DNA of 64,000 nt from G016756615 sp035556195 (GTDB lineage: Bacteria; Pseudomonadota; Alphaproteobacteria; Rhizobiales; Rhizobiaceae). The position numbers and the translations under genes are program-made. This document shows, in pieces, positions 16,585-24,135 of the stretch. Every line of letters starts with the position of its first letter. Position 1 is the first letter of the stretch. The stretch covers positions 56,823 to 120,822 of the forward strand of contig DATMFK010000028.1 of assembly GCA_035556195.1 (NCBI GenBank). Reading direction: 5' to 3'. Below the pieces are notes generated by a model. The model did no database searches and was not told where the DNA came from. It saw nothing but the letters and a program-made list of their open reading frames with translations.

Positions 16585-16970
16585 ATGCTTTATCTCGGCA
16601 CGCCGCGCGTTCAGGCCTGGCTGGCGGAGCAGGATCCGGCGCAGCTTGTGATCAGTGACTGGACCGTCACCGAGATGTCGTCCGCCATGGCCATCAAATC
16701 GCGGACGGGGCAGTTCAGCCTGGAATATCGCGCGGCGGCGCTCGCCATGTTCAACAAGCTGGTCGGCGAGAGCTTCACCGTGCTTGGCGTGACGGGAGGA
16801 CCGTTCCGAACGGCGGCGAAGTTTACCGATCAACATGCGCTTGGGCTTCGCGCCGGGATGTGCTGCACCTCGCCATCGCATCGGAGCATGGTGCCACGGT
16901 GTACACGCTTGACCAGTTGTTGGCCGATGCCGGGCCAGTGCTCGGCGTGCCGGCGCAGTTGCTGGCGTAG
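16585..16970 (+). pseudogene. PIN-domain (VapC-like) toxin, frameshifted and internally deleted
   Basis: The frame reads MLYLGT and then directly TPRVQAWLAEQDPAQLVISD, whereas complete relatives carry more residues and the first catalytic Asp (YLDTS) between these parts. Further motifs are WTVTEMSSAMAIKSRTGQ and HALGLRAG. A one-base loss at about 16857 moves the rest, VLHLAIASEHGATVYTLDQ to LLADAGPVLGVPAQLLA, into another frame ending at 16970. With the first acidic residue gone and the frame broken, it cannot be an active RNase. No antitoxin gene was recognised upstream. Confidence 0.75.
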
Positions 16971-17017
16971 ACAGGCCCTCTCCAGCTTGGCCAAGCGTAC
17001 CGAGAGCCGCTTGGAGC

Positions 17018-17119
17018 GGTGTCGAGCCCGACGAGGAGAACGACACGATCATTGCGAACCAGTTCGCGATGCTCGCGTATGACGCCGGCCCGCCTTCGAC
17101 CGGAAAGCGGCTTGACTAG
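17018..17119 (+). other. Coding-like fragment, unidentified
   Basis: A 33-codon stretch reads GVEPDEENDTIIANQFAMLA then YDAGPPSTGKRLD and a TAG. Its acidic, codon-biased character looks like a C-terminal tail of a lost gene, but no start or family is recognised. It touches the end of the SnoaL gene on the other strand. Confidence 0.2.
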
Positions 17120-17544
17120 GGTCGCAAGCGGAGCTTTGCCTCGCCGGTCTCCGGATCGTAAGGGTAGGAGACGTGCTGATGGATCAGTTTCCAGCCGTCA
17201 GCTTTCCGCTGGAAGATGCGCGTGCCGCGAGACCAGCTCTCAAATTCGTCCTGGCCCGGCTGCTTCGCCGTCATCCGGTTCAAACCCCAGGTCACCGCGA
17301 TATCGTCGCGAACGATGATCTGAAGGTCGGGGATTTCCCAGCTGAACTCGCCGGCCATCGCTTCGAATCCCTGACGGCAGACTTCGCGCACCGCCGCCGC
17401 CCCTTGGTATTGCAAGGGGGCGTCGTGTTCGTAGGAGACGATATCGTCGTCAATCTTGGTCATGACGGCATCGAGGTCTTTGTTCCCCGCTGCCACCAGC
17501 CATTCCTTGAACTCGTTACGCACGTCTTCTTCGGCATTCGACAT
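17116..17544 (-). CDS. SnoaL/NTF2-like protein
   Basis: The 142-residue protein has the cone-shaped SnoaL/DUF4440 pattern: EFKEWLVAAGNKDLDAVMTK, DDDIVSYEHDAPLQYQGA, IVRDDIAVTWGLNRM, and WKLIHQHVSYPYDPETGEA at the end. Members bind or isomerise small hydrophobic ligands or simply act as ligand-binding modules. The gene lies 12 bases after the AHSA1-like gene, with which and with ArsR it forms a common ArsR-SRPBCC-SnoaL set. A specific reaction cannot be assigned. Confidence 0.82.
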   Translation of the reverse strand: MSNAEEDVRNEFKEWLVAAGNKDLDAVMTKIDDDIVSYEHDAPLQYQGAAAVREVCRQGFEAMAGEFSWEIPDLQIIVRDDIAVTWGLNRMTAKQPGQDEFESWSRGTRIFQRKADGWKLIHQHVSYPYDPETGEAKLRLRP

Positions 17545-17556
17545 CGTCGATCTCCA

Positions 17557-18027
17557 TTAATGAGCAAGGGTTCTGGTGAGATGGGCTTCCAGCTTGCGGA
17601 AGCACTCGGCCCACCCTTCGGCGTTGCCATTGCGCATCGCCTTTGACGCGTAGCCGGACTGCTGGAACGCCATGTGAGTGCGCCCGCCCGTCTCAGTGAA
17701 TTCGACGGTCACCGTCGTCTTTGGGCCGCTCTTGCCGTTGCTGCGCTGGGTCAGGCTAAACTCAAGCCGATCAGGCTCGCGCACGTCGATAAACTCGCCG
17801 AACTCTTCGTGAACCTCCCCAGCATCAGACCGGAAGGTCACTCGCCAGCGGCCACCGGGCGTCGCATCCATGTCAGAGCTGAGAACCGTGAAGCCATCCG
17901 GGGCAAACCAGGCTGCGACATCCTCGGCATTAGTCCAGCTTGCGAACACAAGCGCTCGAGGCGCGTTGAACACGCGCTGCATCGAAATCTTGGAATCCGC
18001 GAGATTGTCTTGGCGAGCTAAGGTCAC
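17557..18027 (-). CDS. SRPBCC (AHSA1-type) protein
   Basis: The 156-residue protein carries the START-like fold of the AHSA1 group: ISMQRVFNAPRALVFASWTN, DVAAWFAPDGFTV, TPGGRWRVTFRSDAGEVHEE and a C-terminal WAECFRKLEAHL. The start is taken as GTG at 18027 because AAGGGAG lies seven bases upstream. The frame is open to 18294, and that extension contains AIDRWMESHRQFWHDRLDGL, which resembles the C-terminal helix of the ArsR protein at 18331, so it may be a leftover ArsR piece. Probably controlled by the neighbouring ArsR. Confidence 0.83.
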   Translation of the reverse strand: MTLARQDNLADSKISMQRVFNAPRALVFASWTNAEDVAAWFAPDGFTVLSSDMDATPGGRWRVTFRSDAGEVHEEFGEFIDVREPDRLEFSLTQRSNGKSGPKTTVTVEFTETGGRTHMAFQQSGYASKAMRNGNAEGWAECFRKLEAHLTRTLAH

Positions 18028-18184
18028 GTTTTTCTCCCTTGTGGGACCAGCCAACAACCCATCGAGCCGGTCGTGCCAAAACTGACGGTGGCTCTCCATC
18101 CAGCGATCGATCGCGTCGAACGACCAAGTAGGATGTTGAGCAGGCGGCATAGGCCAACCCTGTCGAACAACCTCTTCGCCCCCT

Positions 18185-18212
18185 ATATAGAAGCCATCAC
18201 TTCCGGAAGCAA
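18185..18212 (+). repeat. Inverted-repeat copy 1, TTCCGGAA-centred
   Basis: A 28-base element containing ATATAGAAG, ATCA and the palindrome CTTCCGGAAG. It matches copy 2 at 18833-18860 in opposite orientation at 23 of 28 positions. It lies about 158 bases upstream of the AHSA1-like gene. Confidence 0.6.
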
Positions 18213-18330
18213 TAGATTCCGTAAAGGATGCAACTCCGCCTATCTTCGGACTGCGCTCGTCACGAGGAATCCGAGCACCGAGCGTCCGCCGCAACGGCGG
18301 GTGCGCTACGGCCGGAAACGGAAGGGCACT

Positions 18331-18678
18331 TCATTCATCACGCTTGCGCGCGCCGGCCTTCTGTTGTTCCGCAAGACGCCGCTCAAGGTTGTCGAAGCGC
18401 TTCGACCAAAGCTGACGGTATGTTTCCAGCCATCCGTCGACCTGTGCGAGGGGCTCAAGCCGGATACGGCTGGGGCGTCGCTGTGCATCTCTGCCCTTTG
18501 TTACCAAGCCAGCCGCTTCAAGGACCGCGATATGGCTTGAAACCGCCCGCGGCGTCATGTCGAATGGTTTTGCGAGTTCCGTAACCGAAGCTTCCCCGGC
18601 GACCAGACGAGCGAGGATCGCCCGCCGCGTCGGATCGGCGAGCGCAGCAAAGGTCATACTGAGTGGGTCTTGGGCCAA
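18331..18678 (-). CDS. ArsR-family transcriptional regulator
   Basis: This is a 115-residue winged-helix repressor: TFAALADPTRRAILARLVAG, then the recognition region ASVTELAKPFDMTPRAVSSH and IAVLEAAGLV. No metal-binding cysteines are seen, fitting the ArsR branch that partners SRPBCC proteins. The C-terminus QVDGWLETYRQLWSKRFDNL is typical. The start is TTG at 18678 with GGAG upstream; ATG at 18657 is the alternative. The gene is flanked by inverted repeats at 18185 and 18833 whose palindromic cores could be its operators. Confidence 0.85.
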   Translation of the reverse strand: MAQDPLSMTFAALADPTRRAILARLVAGEASVTELAKPFDMTPRAVSSHIAVLEAAGLVTKGRDAQRRPSRIRLEPLAQVDGWLETYRQLWSKRFDNLERRLAEQQKAGARKRDE

Positions 18679-18832
18679 AACTTCATCTCCACTGAATCGT
18701 AAGCGTCCGGAACCGGAGAGCCGGAAGTCGACTGGATGCTATCACTCGGATTTCGCACGGCGGCCAATGCGAGCGTGCAACTCGCCCGTTCGGACAGCGA
18801 GGGAGACGGCATAACCGCCCATCACGAACCCC

Positions 18833-18860
18833 TTATTTCCGGAAATGATTACTTCTATAT
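18833..18860 (-). repeat. Inverted-repeat copy 2, TTCCGGAA-centred
   Basis: This partner of the 18185 element contains the perfect palindrome ATTTCCGGAAAT and, read on the minus strand, ATATAGAAG and ATCA. It lies about 155 bases upstream of the ArsR start. It could be an ArsR-type operator or the end of a small element. Confidence 0.6.
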
Positions 18861-18984
18861 GTTGAGCTTTGATTGGTCAATGACGAGTCATGACCCGCGC
18901 TATCACGGAGATTGCAGCAGTCGCAATCTCGATCACCGATCAGGACGAGGACGGCGTTGACTGTCGCCAAGGCGGGAGCTCGCA

Positions 18985-19106
18985 ATGGATAACGACGACC
19001 GGCTAATCCAAGCGATCCGCAATGCCTGCCAGGAACGATCAACGATGCCGGCCAACAGATTGTCCGGCGCCAGCTCAACGTTGCGCCGACGTTGACCATG
19101 CGGCCA
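18985..19106 (+). pseudogene. Fragment of a TrbI (VirB10-like) conjugation protein
   Basis: After DNDDRLIQAIRNACQ a one-base shift leads into TINDAGQQIVRRQLNVAPTL followed by TMRP. TrbI proteins end with a very similar stretch, (Q)xTINxAGQQIVxRQLxVxPTLTIRP, before a final PVRVMV motif. That final motif is not found here. The fragment is a remnant of a type IV secretion/conjugation operon, consistent with other mobile-element debris in 16.5-22 kb. Confidence 0.5.
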
Positions 19107-19320
19107 CGCCCAGCTTCGCCGCGGCTATCCGCCGATATGAAGCGGGGCGACAAAGACGAGACGGCTGTACTTCGGGAGCCAGTTGCGGCGGGCGACAACA
19201 CCGAAGCCGCGCCGCTCCGTAAGGAGCCTCTATCCGTCGATCGTCATTCTAGGGGGCCTTCATCGCCTCGCCGGCATCCTCAATCACGGAGTCGTTCCTA
19301 ACACCTATTGCTCTCAATTG

Positions 19321-19336
19321 TTCCTTATTATAGGAA
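19321..19336. promoter_or_regulatory. Palindrome in the promoter region of the HTH gene
   Basis: TTCCTTATTATAGGAA is a dyad with five-base arms located 30 bases upstream of the HTH start in an AT-rich patch that could also supply the -10 box (TATAGGAATATAT). It may be an autoregulatory site. Confidence 0.35.
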
Positions 19337-19365
19337 TATATAGGAGCATTAGGGAGTTCTTTTTC

Positions 19366-19788
19366 ATGTCGAACATGCTCATGACGGTCGAACAGGCCGC
19401 GGAAGAGCTGAAAGTCCATCCCAAAACCGTCCTCCGGTACATCCGCGAAGGCCGCCTGCAAGCCACGCGGATTGGCAAGGCTTATCGTATCGACCGGGCC
19501 AAGCTTGACGCTTTCGCCGGCATCGCGAGTGGGCGGACCCCGCCACCTCGCGATGTCCGTGCGACCGTCATTGTCGAGATTCCGGCCCTAGCTACCGAAG
19601 TGGCCGAGCGCATGGCGACCTTTCTCGGCGCCGGGGCACTGGGAGGCGACGCCGAAACCAGACCGCTGCATTTCAACACGGCCTTCGATCCGACGAGCGG
19701 CGATTTAAAGATCGTGCTCATCGCCGCTCCGTCCGATGCGGCAAGACTGCTTGAGCTTATCGAACTGCAACTGGAGCTTTCGCGATGA
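19366..19788 (+). CDS. Excisionase-type helix-turn-helix DNA-binding protein
   Basis: The 140-residue protein begins with a MerR/excisionase-like winged helix: MTVEQAAEELKVHPKTVLRY, IREGRLQATRIGKAYRIDRA. The C-terminal half (RATVIVEIPALATEVAERMA and DLKIVLIAAPSDAARLLELI) is a separate alpha/beta-looking domain that may bind a ligand or dimerise. AGGGAG lies ten bases before the ATG; the frame runs on to 19183 but the extension shows no domain. It overlaps the downstream hydrolase gene by four bases (ATGA). It is more likely a local regulator than a true phage excisionase. Confidence 0.78.
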   Translation: MSNMLMTVEQAAEELKVHPKTVLRYIREGRLQATRIGKAYRIDRAKLDAFAGIASGRTPPPRDVRATVIVEIPALATEVAERMATFLGAGALGGDAETRPLHFNTAFDPTSGDLKIVLIAAPSDAARLLELIELQLELSR

Positions 19789-20690
19789 GCGATCCCGTCT
19801 TTCGCAGCGAGGCCGATGCGGTAGAAGTTATGCGGGAATACCGGGCGGTGCTCGATCAGTGGCCTGTGCCAAGACAGGAGATCGAACTGCCGACTTCGCA
19901 AGGCGCGACGTTCGTGCTCGCCTGCGGTCCCGAGACGGCGCCTCCCGTGATCCTGCTCCATGGCGCTCAGGCGAATAGCGCCGCATGGCGGCCCGACGTC
20001 GCACTCTGGTCAGGTCGCTTCCGGCTTTATGCGGTCGATATGATCGGCGAGGCGGGACTGAGCGCTCGGGTGAGGCCGCCGCTCATCGGTGACACCTACG
20101 CGATCTGGCTCGACGATGTCTTCACCGGACTTGGACTTGCCCATGCAGCGCTGGTGGGCACATCACTCGGCGGCTGGCTAGCGCTCGACTATGCCATGCG
20201 GCGGCCGTCACGAGCTTCCGCGCTGGCGCTGATCTGCCCCGCGGGCATCGGGCGGCAGAAGAACTTTCTCCTCGCCGTCGCACCCTACTTGCTGCTGGGC
20301 GGTTGGGGGAAGCGGAAGATTCTTGAGAAGGTGTTCGGGCCAGCGCCTAAGCATCTACCTGTCGATCTTGAGGCGATCTCCCCTCTCATGGAGAGAATCA
20401 ACCGCACCATCAAACCACGCGCAATCAAGATTCCGCAGCTTAGCAATGCAGCACTGGAGGCGCTCGCAATGCCGCTCCTCGCCATAATGGGCGGGCGTGA
20501 CGCGCTTATCGATTCTTATGACACACGCCTTCGGCTCGAGCGGCATGTTCCCGAAGCCGAAGTCTGTTTCATTGAGGAGGGTTATCACTTCTTGCCAGGC
20601 CAATCGCAGCGAGTGTTCGATTTCCTCGTCCGCAACCTACAAGGGTACGATGCCCACGATTCCAGGTCATGCGCCGCTTCTGACGAATGA
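19785..20690 (+). CDS. Alpha/beta hydrolase
   Basis: The 301-residue hydrolase shows the oxyanion segment VILLHGAQANSAAW, the nucleophile elbow GTSLGGW (Ser about residue 126), PLLAIMGGRDALIDSY for the acidic residue, and GYHFLPGQ for the histidine. It is similar to esterase/BioH-like or carboxylesterase members; the substrate is unknown. It is translationally coupled to the HTH gene, so that protein probably controls it. Confidence 0.85.
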   Translation: MSDPVFRSEADAVEVMREYRAVLDQWPVPRQEIELPTSQGATFVLACGPETAPPVILLHGAQANSAAWRPDVALWSGRFRLYAVDMIGEAGLSARVRPPLIGDTYAIWLDDVFTGLGLAHAALVGTSLGGWLALDYAMRRPSRASALALICPAGIGRQKNFLLAVAPYLLLGGWGKRKILEKVFGPAPKHLPVDLEAISPLMERINRTIKPRAIKIPQLSNAALEALAMPLLAIMGGRDALIDSYDTRLRLERHVPEAEVCFIEEGYHFLPGQSQRVFDFLVRNLQGYDAHDSRSCAASDE

Positions 20691-20921
20691 CGGCAAGCCG
20701 ACGCGACCTGCCGTGCGTGGTCGGGATGCTCTCCTCTTCGGCGCCCTGCGCATCGTCGGCGGCGTCGCAGGTCGAGCGTAGTACCCGCCGATTTGCACGC
20801 TGTCATGCGTGTCGGCAGCACGATCTATGCAATGAAAGAGGGGCCACAAGGGAAAGCGTCTCGTGAATTCGCCCGCCCGTTTGGGGGAGAGGCCGTCAGC
20901 CGTGGCGGCAATGCGATCTAT

Positions 20922-20945
20922 GCCTACCGATATGCATCGGTAGGC
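20922..20945. repeat. Perfect ten-base-stem hairpin
   Basis: GCCTACCGAT and ATCGGTAGGC pair perfectly around the loop ATGC. No T-run follows. It could end the HTH-hydrolase transcript, 230 bases upstream, or be part of a mobile element. Confidence 0.5.
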
Positions 20946-21024
20946 CCGTCGCGAAAAACTGTGTCGGGTCAGAGAATTATGTCGGATTCTGGCGTACGAT
21001 CAACGCTGTTCGGATGAGCCTGAA

Positions 21025-21036
21025 TCATTCCCACTC
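21025..21036 (-). other. guaA-3'-end-like motif, possible attachment site
   Basis: On the minus strand GAGTGGGAATGA encodes Glu-Trp-Glu-stop, the usual end of GMP synthase (GuaA), a known integration target of rhizobial integrative elements. The codons before it do not continue the GuaA sequence. This is a 12-base match only, so chance is possible. Confidence 0.25.
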
Positions 21037-21355
21037 TAATATTTCTTCCGCCCTAAGTATCTGATATCTTTGCGAAAAATAAAATTGTCGGGTGAATATA
21101 CCGTGAAAGGTACCGTCAAAAACCTAGTCTTTTGATTTTGCTGGGTTTTCAGGAGCGAATTTAGCTGAAAAAAGTTCTGTGAACTATCGGCATCTATCGG
21201 CCGCTTCGGAGTGAGACATAGACCGCAAACGTCGAATCCGACGCGCCGATAAAGTACCGTCAAAACCGGCAAAATCAATGCTCCACCTCGATCGTGGATC
21301 GCTGGGATGGCGGGCTGGGATCGAGCACATTGCATGGACGACAGAGGTTGAGAGG

Positions 21356-22123
21356 GTGAAGACAGTTTCTCGGGAAGAGCTTTACGAGCAGGTTTGGTCC
21401 AAACCCATGACCAAAGTTGCAGCAGACTATGGCGTTACGGGTACGGCGTTGAAGAAGACCTGTGATCGCCACCATATTCCAACACCGGAACGTGGATACT
21501 GGGCGAAGCTGGAATACGGCAAGCGGGTCACCAAGGAAGTGCTACCGCCACTGACCGAACCAAATTTGGCTACGATCAGGATATCAGGAAGTTCCGACCA
21601 GCATCTGTCTCCGTCGGTCCGCGAAGCCAAGGAAAAAGCTAGAGACAGGCTCCACAAGCACGCTGCGGCTAAGCAGCTTATGGTCCCCGCATCGGAATCG
21701 GCGCTGAGCATCGTTGAACCGCCGTGTCTAGCTGCCACGAGGCGCACGATTTCGAAAGCGCGTCCTGACAGCCAAGGTTTCGCCGCGGCCCGCTCGAAAG
21801 GCGTTGTCCCGCTCAAAATTGCTCCGCTCAGGATCGCTGGCACGGTGGAGAGCGCGAAGCCGAAGTCAAATCCCATGGCGCGCCTCCCCGGCCGGCGCCA
21901 CGCGCCGTCCGTCGGAATCTCGGTCGAAACCCCGGCGATCTTCATCCGCTTCTGGCTGGCGACTACCCCGGCCCTGCCTGAACCCGCAGCCCAAGCCGCA
22001 CGCGCCAAAGCCGGAGAGCGCTATGAGGCATTCGTCACTGCACTAGGACGCAGGCTGGCGAAGGGGCCGAAACTCCGGCAGGAAATCTCCGAAGATGTCG
22101 ATCGTTCGGGCCGTCCTGAATGA
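21356..22123 (+). CDS. Hypothetical protein with SREELYEQVW...GYWAKL N-terminal module
   Basis: From the GTG at 21356 (VKTVSREELYEQVWSKPMTK) the protein has 255 residues. Residues 1-60 form a helix-turn-helix-like module (VAADYGVTGTALKKTCDRHH, PTPERGYWAKLEYGKRV) known from many uncharacterised proteins near mobile elements. The remainder is basic and of low similarity to anything I recognise, and its C-terminal third (RLPGRRHAPSVGISVETPAI onward) may be out of its original frame. The function is unknown; DNA binding is plausible. Confidence 0.55.
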   Translation: MKTVSREELYEQVWSKPMTKVAADYGVTGTALKKTCDRHHIPTPERGYWAKLEYGKRVTKEVLPPLTEPNLATIRISGSSDQHLSPSVREAKEKARDRLHKHAAAKQLMVPASESALSIVEPPCLAATRRTISKARPDSQGFAAARSKGVVPLKIAPLRIAGTVESAKPKSNPMARLPGRRHAPSVGISVETPAIFIRFWLATTPALPEPAAQAARAKAGERYEAFVTALGRRLAKGPKLRQEISEDVDRSGRPE

Positions 22124-22129
22124 ACAACT

Positions 22130-22543
22130 ATGTCTGAAGATGACAAATGCCCTCGCCATGGCCACCTTCACTAGCAGAGTCCAACGAATGGTCCGATTGA
22201 GCACGTTGCTGACGTGACTACTTCCAACTTCGACGGCCGTTTCGCGTCCCCAACTCCGCCGTGCGGGTAAACTTTGCCCTCTCCTGGAAGCGGACAATCA
22301 GTCCGGCGCAGATTCGACGTGCATTGTCGCGCTGGTTTTCGGTCCCGGGGGTGATGGCGGCCGTCATGCCGACCGGCTGAGCGATTGCAGTAGCGCCTGT
22401 CGAGCTGAGGGGCCGGAATCGTGTCGCCATGGAGGCGCTTGGCCTCTTTGGCGAACTACCCGATGAAGGAGCCGCGTAAAGAATTTCGCCACGGACCTCG
22501 GACAGTATTGCGATCTCTCGGCAGGAGTTGGGCGACGGCCGCG
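22130..22543 (-). pseudogene. Aldehyde dehydrogenase (succinate-semialdehyde type), heavily decayed
   Basis: Pieces of an aldehyde dehydrogenase appear in order on the minus strand but in changing frames. They are ILSEVRGEILYAAS, SFIG-stop-FAKEAKRLHGDTIP APQLDRR, IAQPVGMTAAITP, and farther on SNVLNRTIRWT followed by VKVAMA, matching the SNxxxRxIxFTGSTxVG region. Stops and shifts separate every piece, and the catalytic cysteine region is missing. It sits directly after the HpcH/HpaI aldolase gene, whose product could be succinate semialdehyde, so it was probably the last enzyme gene of that operon. Confidence 0.72.
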
Positions 22544-23335
22544 TCAACTGGCGCGGTACAGTTCCGCAAGCTGGGTGACCGCGCGCATGAACACGCCGAC
22601 ATCGGAACCGACGGCGATGAATTGGGCACCGTCCTCGCGCGCTTCGGCGACGTGCTCGGGCGTCCCGAGGAGGATGCCGGGCGCCTTGCCGGCGGCGCGG
22701 ATCCGGCGCGTCGCGTCGCGGATCACAGCCCGTACTTCGGGATGCGTCGGCTGACCGCGATAGCCGAGGTCGGCGGACAGGTCGGCCGGGCCGATGAACA
22801 GGCCGTCCACACGTTCGATCTTCAGGATCTCGTCGAGGTTCTCGAAGGATCTGGCGCTCTCGACCTGCAGCAGGATGCAGATCTCGTCATTGGCGTTGGC
22901 GAGATACTTCGAACGGCGGCCGAAGTCCGACGCGCGGGCAAGCGCTGCGCCGACGCCGCGCTTGCCTTCCGGTGCATAGAGGCAGGCGCGGACCGCGTGC
23001 TGGGCCTCTTCCGCGGTGTCGATCATCGGGATCAGCACGGTCTGGAAGCCGATGTCGAGCACCTGCTTGATCATCCAGTCATGGCCGGCAACCACGCGTA
23101 CCACCGGATAGGCGGTGCCGCCCAAGCTGGCGCGCAGCTGGTCGCGCAGCATCGCCATATCGTTGGGGGCATGTTCGCCGTCGAACAGCAGCCAGTCGAA
23201 GCCGGCGCGGGAGCTGATCTCGACGGTCTCGGCCGAGGTCAGCCCCTGCCAGAAGCCGGTCAGCACCTCGCCGCGCCGGAGGGCGGCGCGGAAGCCGTTA
23301 GCGGGGGCGAGGGTCGAAGTGTCAGAGAAAGTCAC
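22544..23335 (-). CDS. HpcH/HpaI-family aldolase (4-hydroxy-2-oxo acid aldolase)
   Basis: The protein, about 263 residues, is a class II metal-dependent aldolase. FDWLLFDGEHAPND carries the catalytic DGEH, and YPVVRVVAGHDWMIKQVLDI, GFQTVLIPMIDTAEEA, LLQVESARSFENLDEI (metal-binding Glu) and DGLFIGPADLSADLG follow. It would split a 4-hydroxy-2-oxo acid into pyruvate and an aldehyde in the last step of meta-cleavage. The start is taken as GTG at 23335, with GAGG upstream and overlapping the hydratase stop. It replaces the MhpE-type aldolase of the E. coli pathway. Confidence 0.88.
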   Translation of the reverse strand: MTFSDTSTLAPANGFRAALRRGEVLTGFWQGLTSAETVEISSRAGFDWLLFDGEHAPNDMAMLRDQLRASLGGTAYPVVRVVAGHDWMIKQVLDIGFQTVLIPMIDTAEEAQHAVRACLYAPEGKRGVGAALARASDFGRRSKYLANANDEICILLQVESARSFENLDEILKIERVDGLFIGPADLSADLGYRGQPTHPEVRAVIRDATRRIRAAGKAPGILLGTPEHVAEAREDGAQFIAVGSDVGVFMRAVTQLAELYRAS

Positions 23336-24131
23336 AGTGCACCTCGCCGAAGAGACCGTAGTCACCAACGAAGTGGCTGCCGGACGGCGCTTCGACAGGA
23401 CGAATGAACGAGCCGGACAAAACTATGTCGCCGGCGCTGAGCTTGTCACCATAATTGGCAATGCGGCGCGCCAGCCAGATGATGCCCATGACCGGGTCGT
23501 TGAGCACGCCGGCGCCGAGGCCGGTCTCCTCGACAATGTCGTCGCGCTTGAGCACGCAGCCCATCCAGCGCAGGTCGATGGCGCCGGCGTCGAAACGGCC
23601 GTCGCCGAGCACGATGCCGCCGTTGGCTGCGTTGTCGGCAATGGTGTCGGTGACCTTGCGGATCGCCCCGGTGACCGGATCCTTGCGGGTGATCCGCGTG
23701 TCGAGCAGCTCGAGGGCCGGCGCGACATGGTCGGTCGCGGCAATCACGTCGGCGCGGGTCAGGTCCGGTCCGGCCAGGTCGGCCTTCAGGACAAAGGCGA
23801 TCTCGGCCTCGACACGCGGCTGGATGAAGCGGCCGGCGGGCACCGCCGCGCCATTGGCGAACAGCATGTCGTTGTAGAGGACGCCGGAGTCGGGCGTGGT
23901 GATCTGCAGCGCTTCCTGCATGGCGCGCGAGGTCAGGCCGATCTTCCAGCCGATGCGGCGCAGGCCGGCGGCGTCGCGGGCGGCGAGCATCTCGTTCTGG
24001 ACGGCGTAGGCGTCGTCCAGGTCCATCCCCGGGAACCGCTGCGACAGCAGGCTGATCTGCCGGCCGGCCTTCTCGGCTTCGTAGAGCGCCAGGCCGCATT
24101 CCTTGTGATCCTGAGGGGTCATTCCTGCCAT
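23322..24131 (-). CDS. 2-oxo-hepta-3-ene-1,7-dioate/2-hydroxypentadienoate hydratase
   Basis: The 269-residue enzyme belongs to the HpaH/MhpD branch of the FAH-like superfamily: GLRRIGWKIGLTSRAMQEAL, the metal-ligand region PRVEAEIAFVLKADL, ALELLDTRI, GVLNDPVMGIIWLAR and a C-terminal DIVLSGSFIRPV. It adds water to the dienoate produced by ring-cleavage hydrolysis, giving a 4-hydroxy-2-oxo acid for the aldolase. It lies four bases after the MhpA-like gene and overlaps the aldolase gene. Confidence 0.87.
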   Translation of the reverse strand: MAGMTPQDHKECGLALYEAEKAGRQISLLSQRFPGMDLDDAYAVQNEMLAARDAAGLRRIGWKIGLTSRAMQEALQITTPDSGVLYNDMLFANGAAVPAGRFIQPRVEAEIAFVLKADLAGPDLTRADVIAATDHVAPALELLDTRITRKDPVTGAIRKVTDTIADNAANGGIVLGDGRFDAGAIDLRWMGCVLKRDDIVEETGLGAGVLNDPVMGIIWLARRIANYGDKLSAGDIVLSGSFIRPVEAPSGSHFVGDYGLFGEVHCDFL

Positions 24132-24135
24132 GTTC

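Larger units (their letters stand above)
18861..19365. other. Non-coding stretch with conjugation-gene debris
   Basis: No intact gene is seen in these 505 bases. The part 18985-19106 resembles the end of a trbI gene (separate entry); the last 60 bases hold the likely promoter of the excisionase-type gene. Confidence 0.5.
20691..21355. other. Gene-free, partly AT-rich stretch with hairpin and repeats
   Basis: No protein motif is recognised in 665 bases. It holds a strong hairpin (20922-20945), a motif equal to the 3' end of guaA genes (21025-21036) and two copies of GTACCGTCAAAA (21110-21121 and 21254-21265). From 21020 to 21280 the base composition is clearly more AT-rich than the neighbourhood, which suggests acquired DNA or an element border. 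Confidence 0.5.

Noticed and set aside
20943..21000. Short repeats of TGTCGG near 20961-20990 considered as insertion-sequence ends
   Set aside because: The repeats are only six bases long, and neither a transposase nor a matching inverted end was found.
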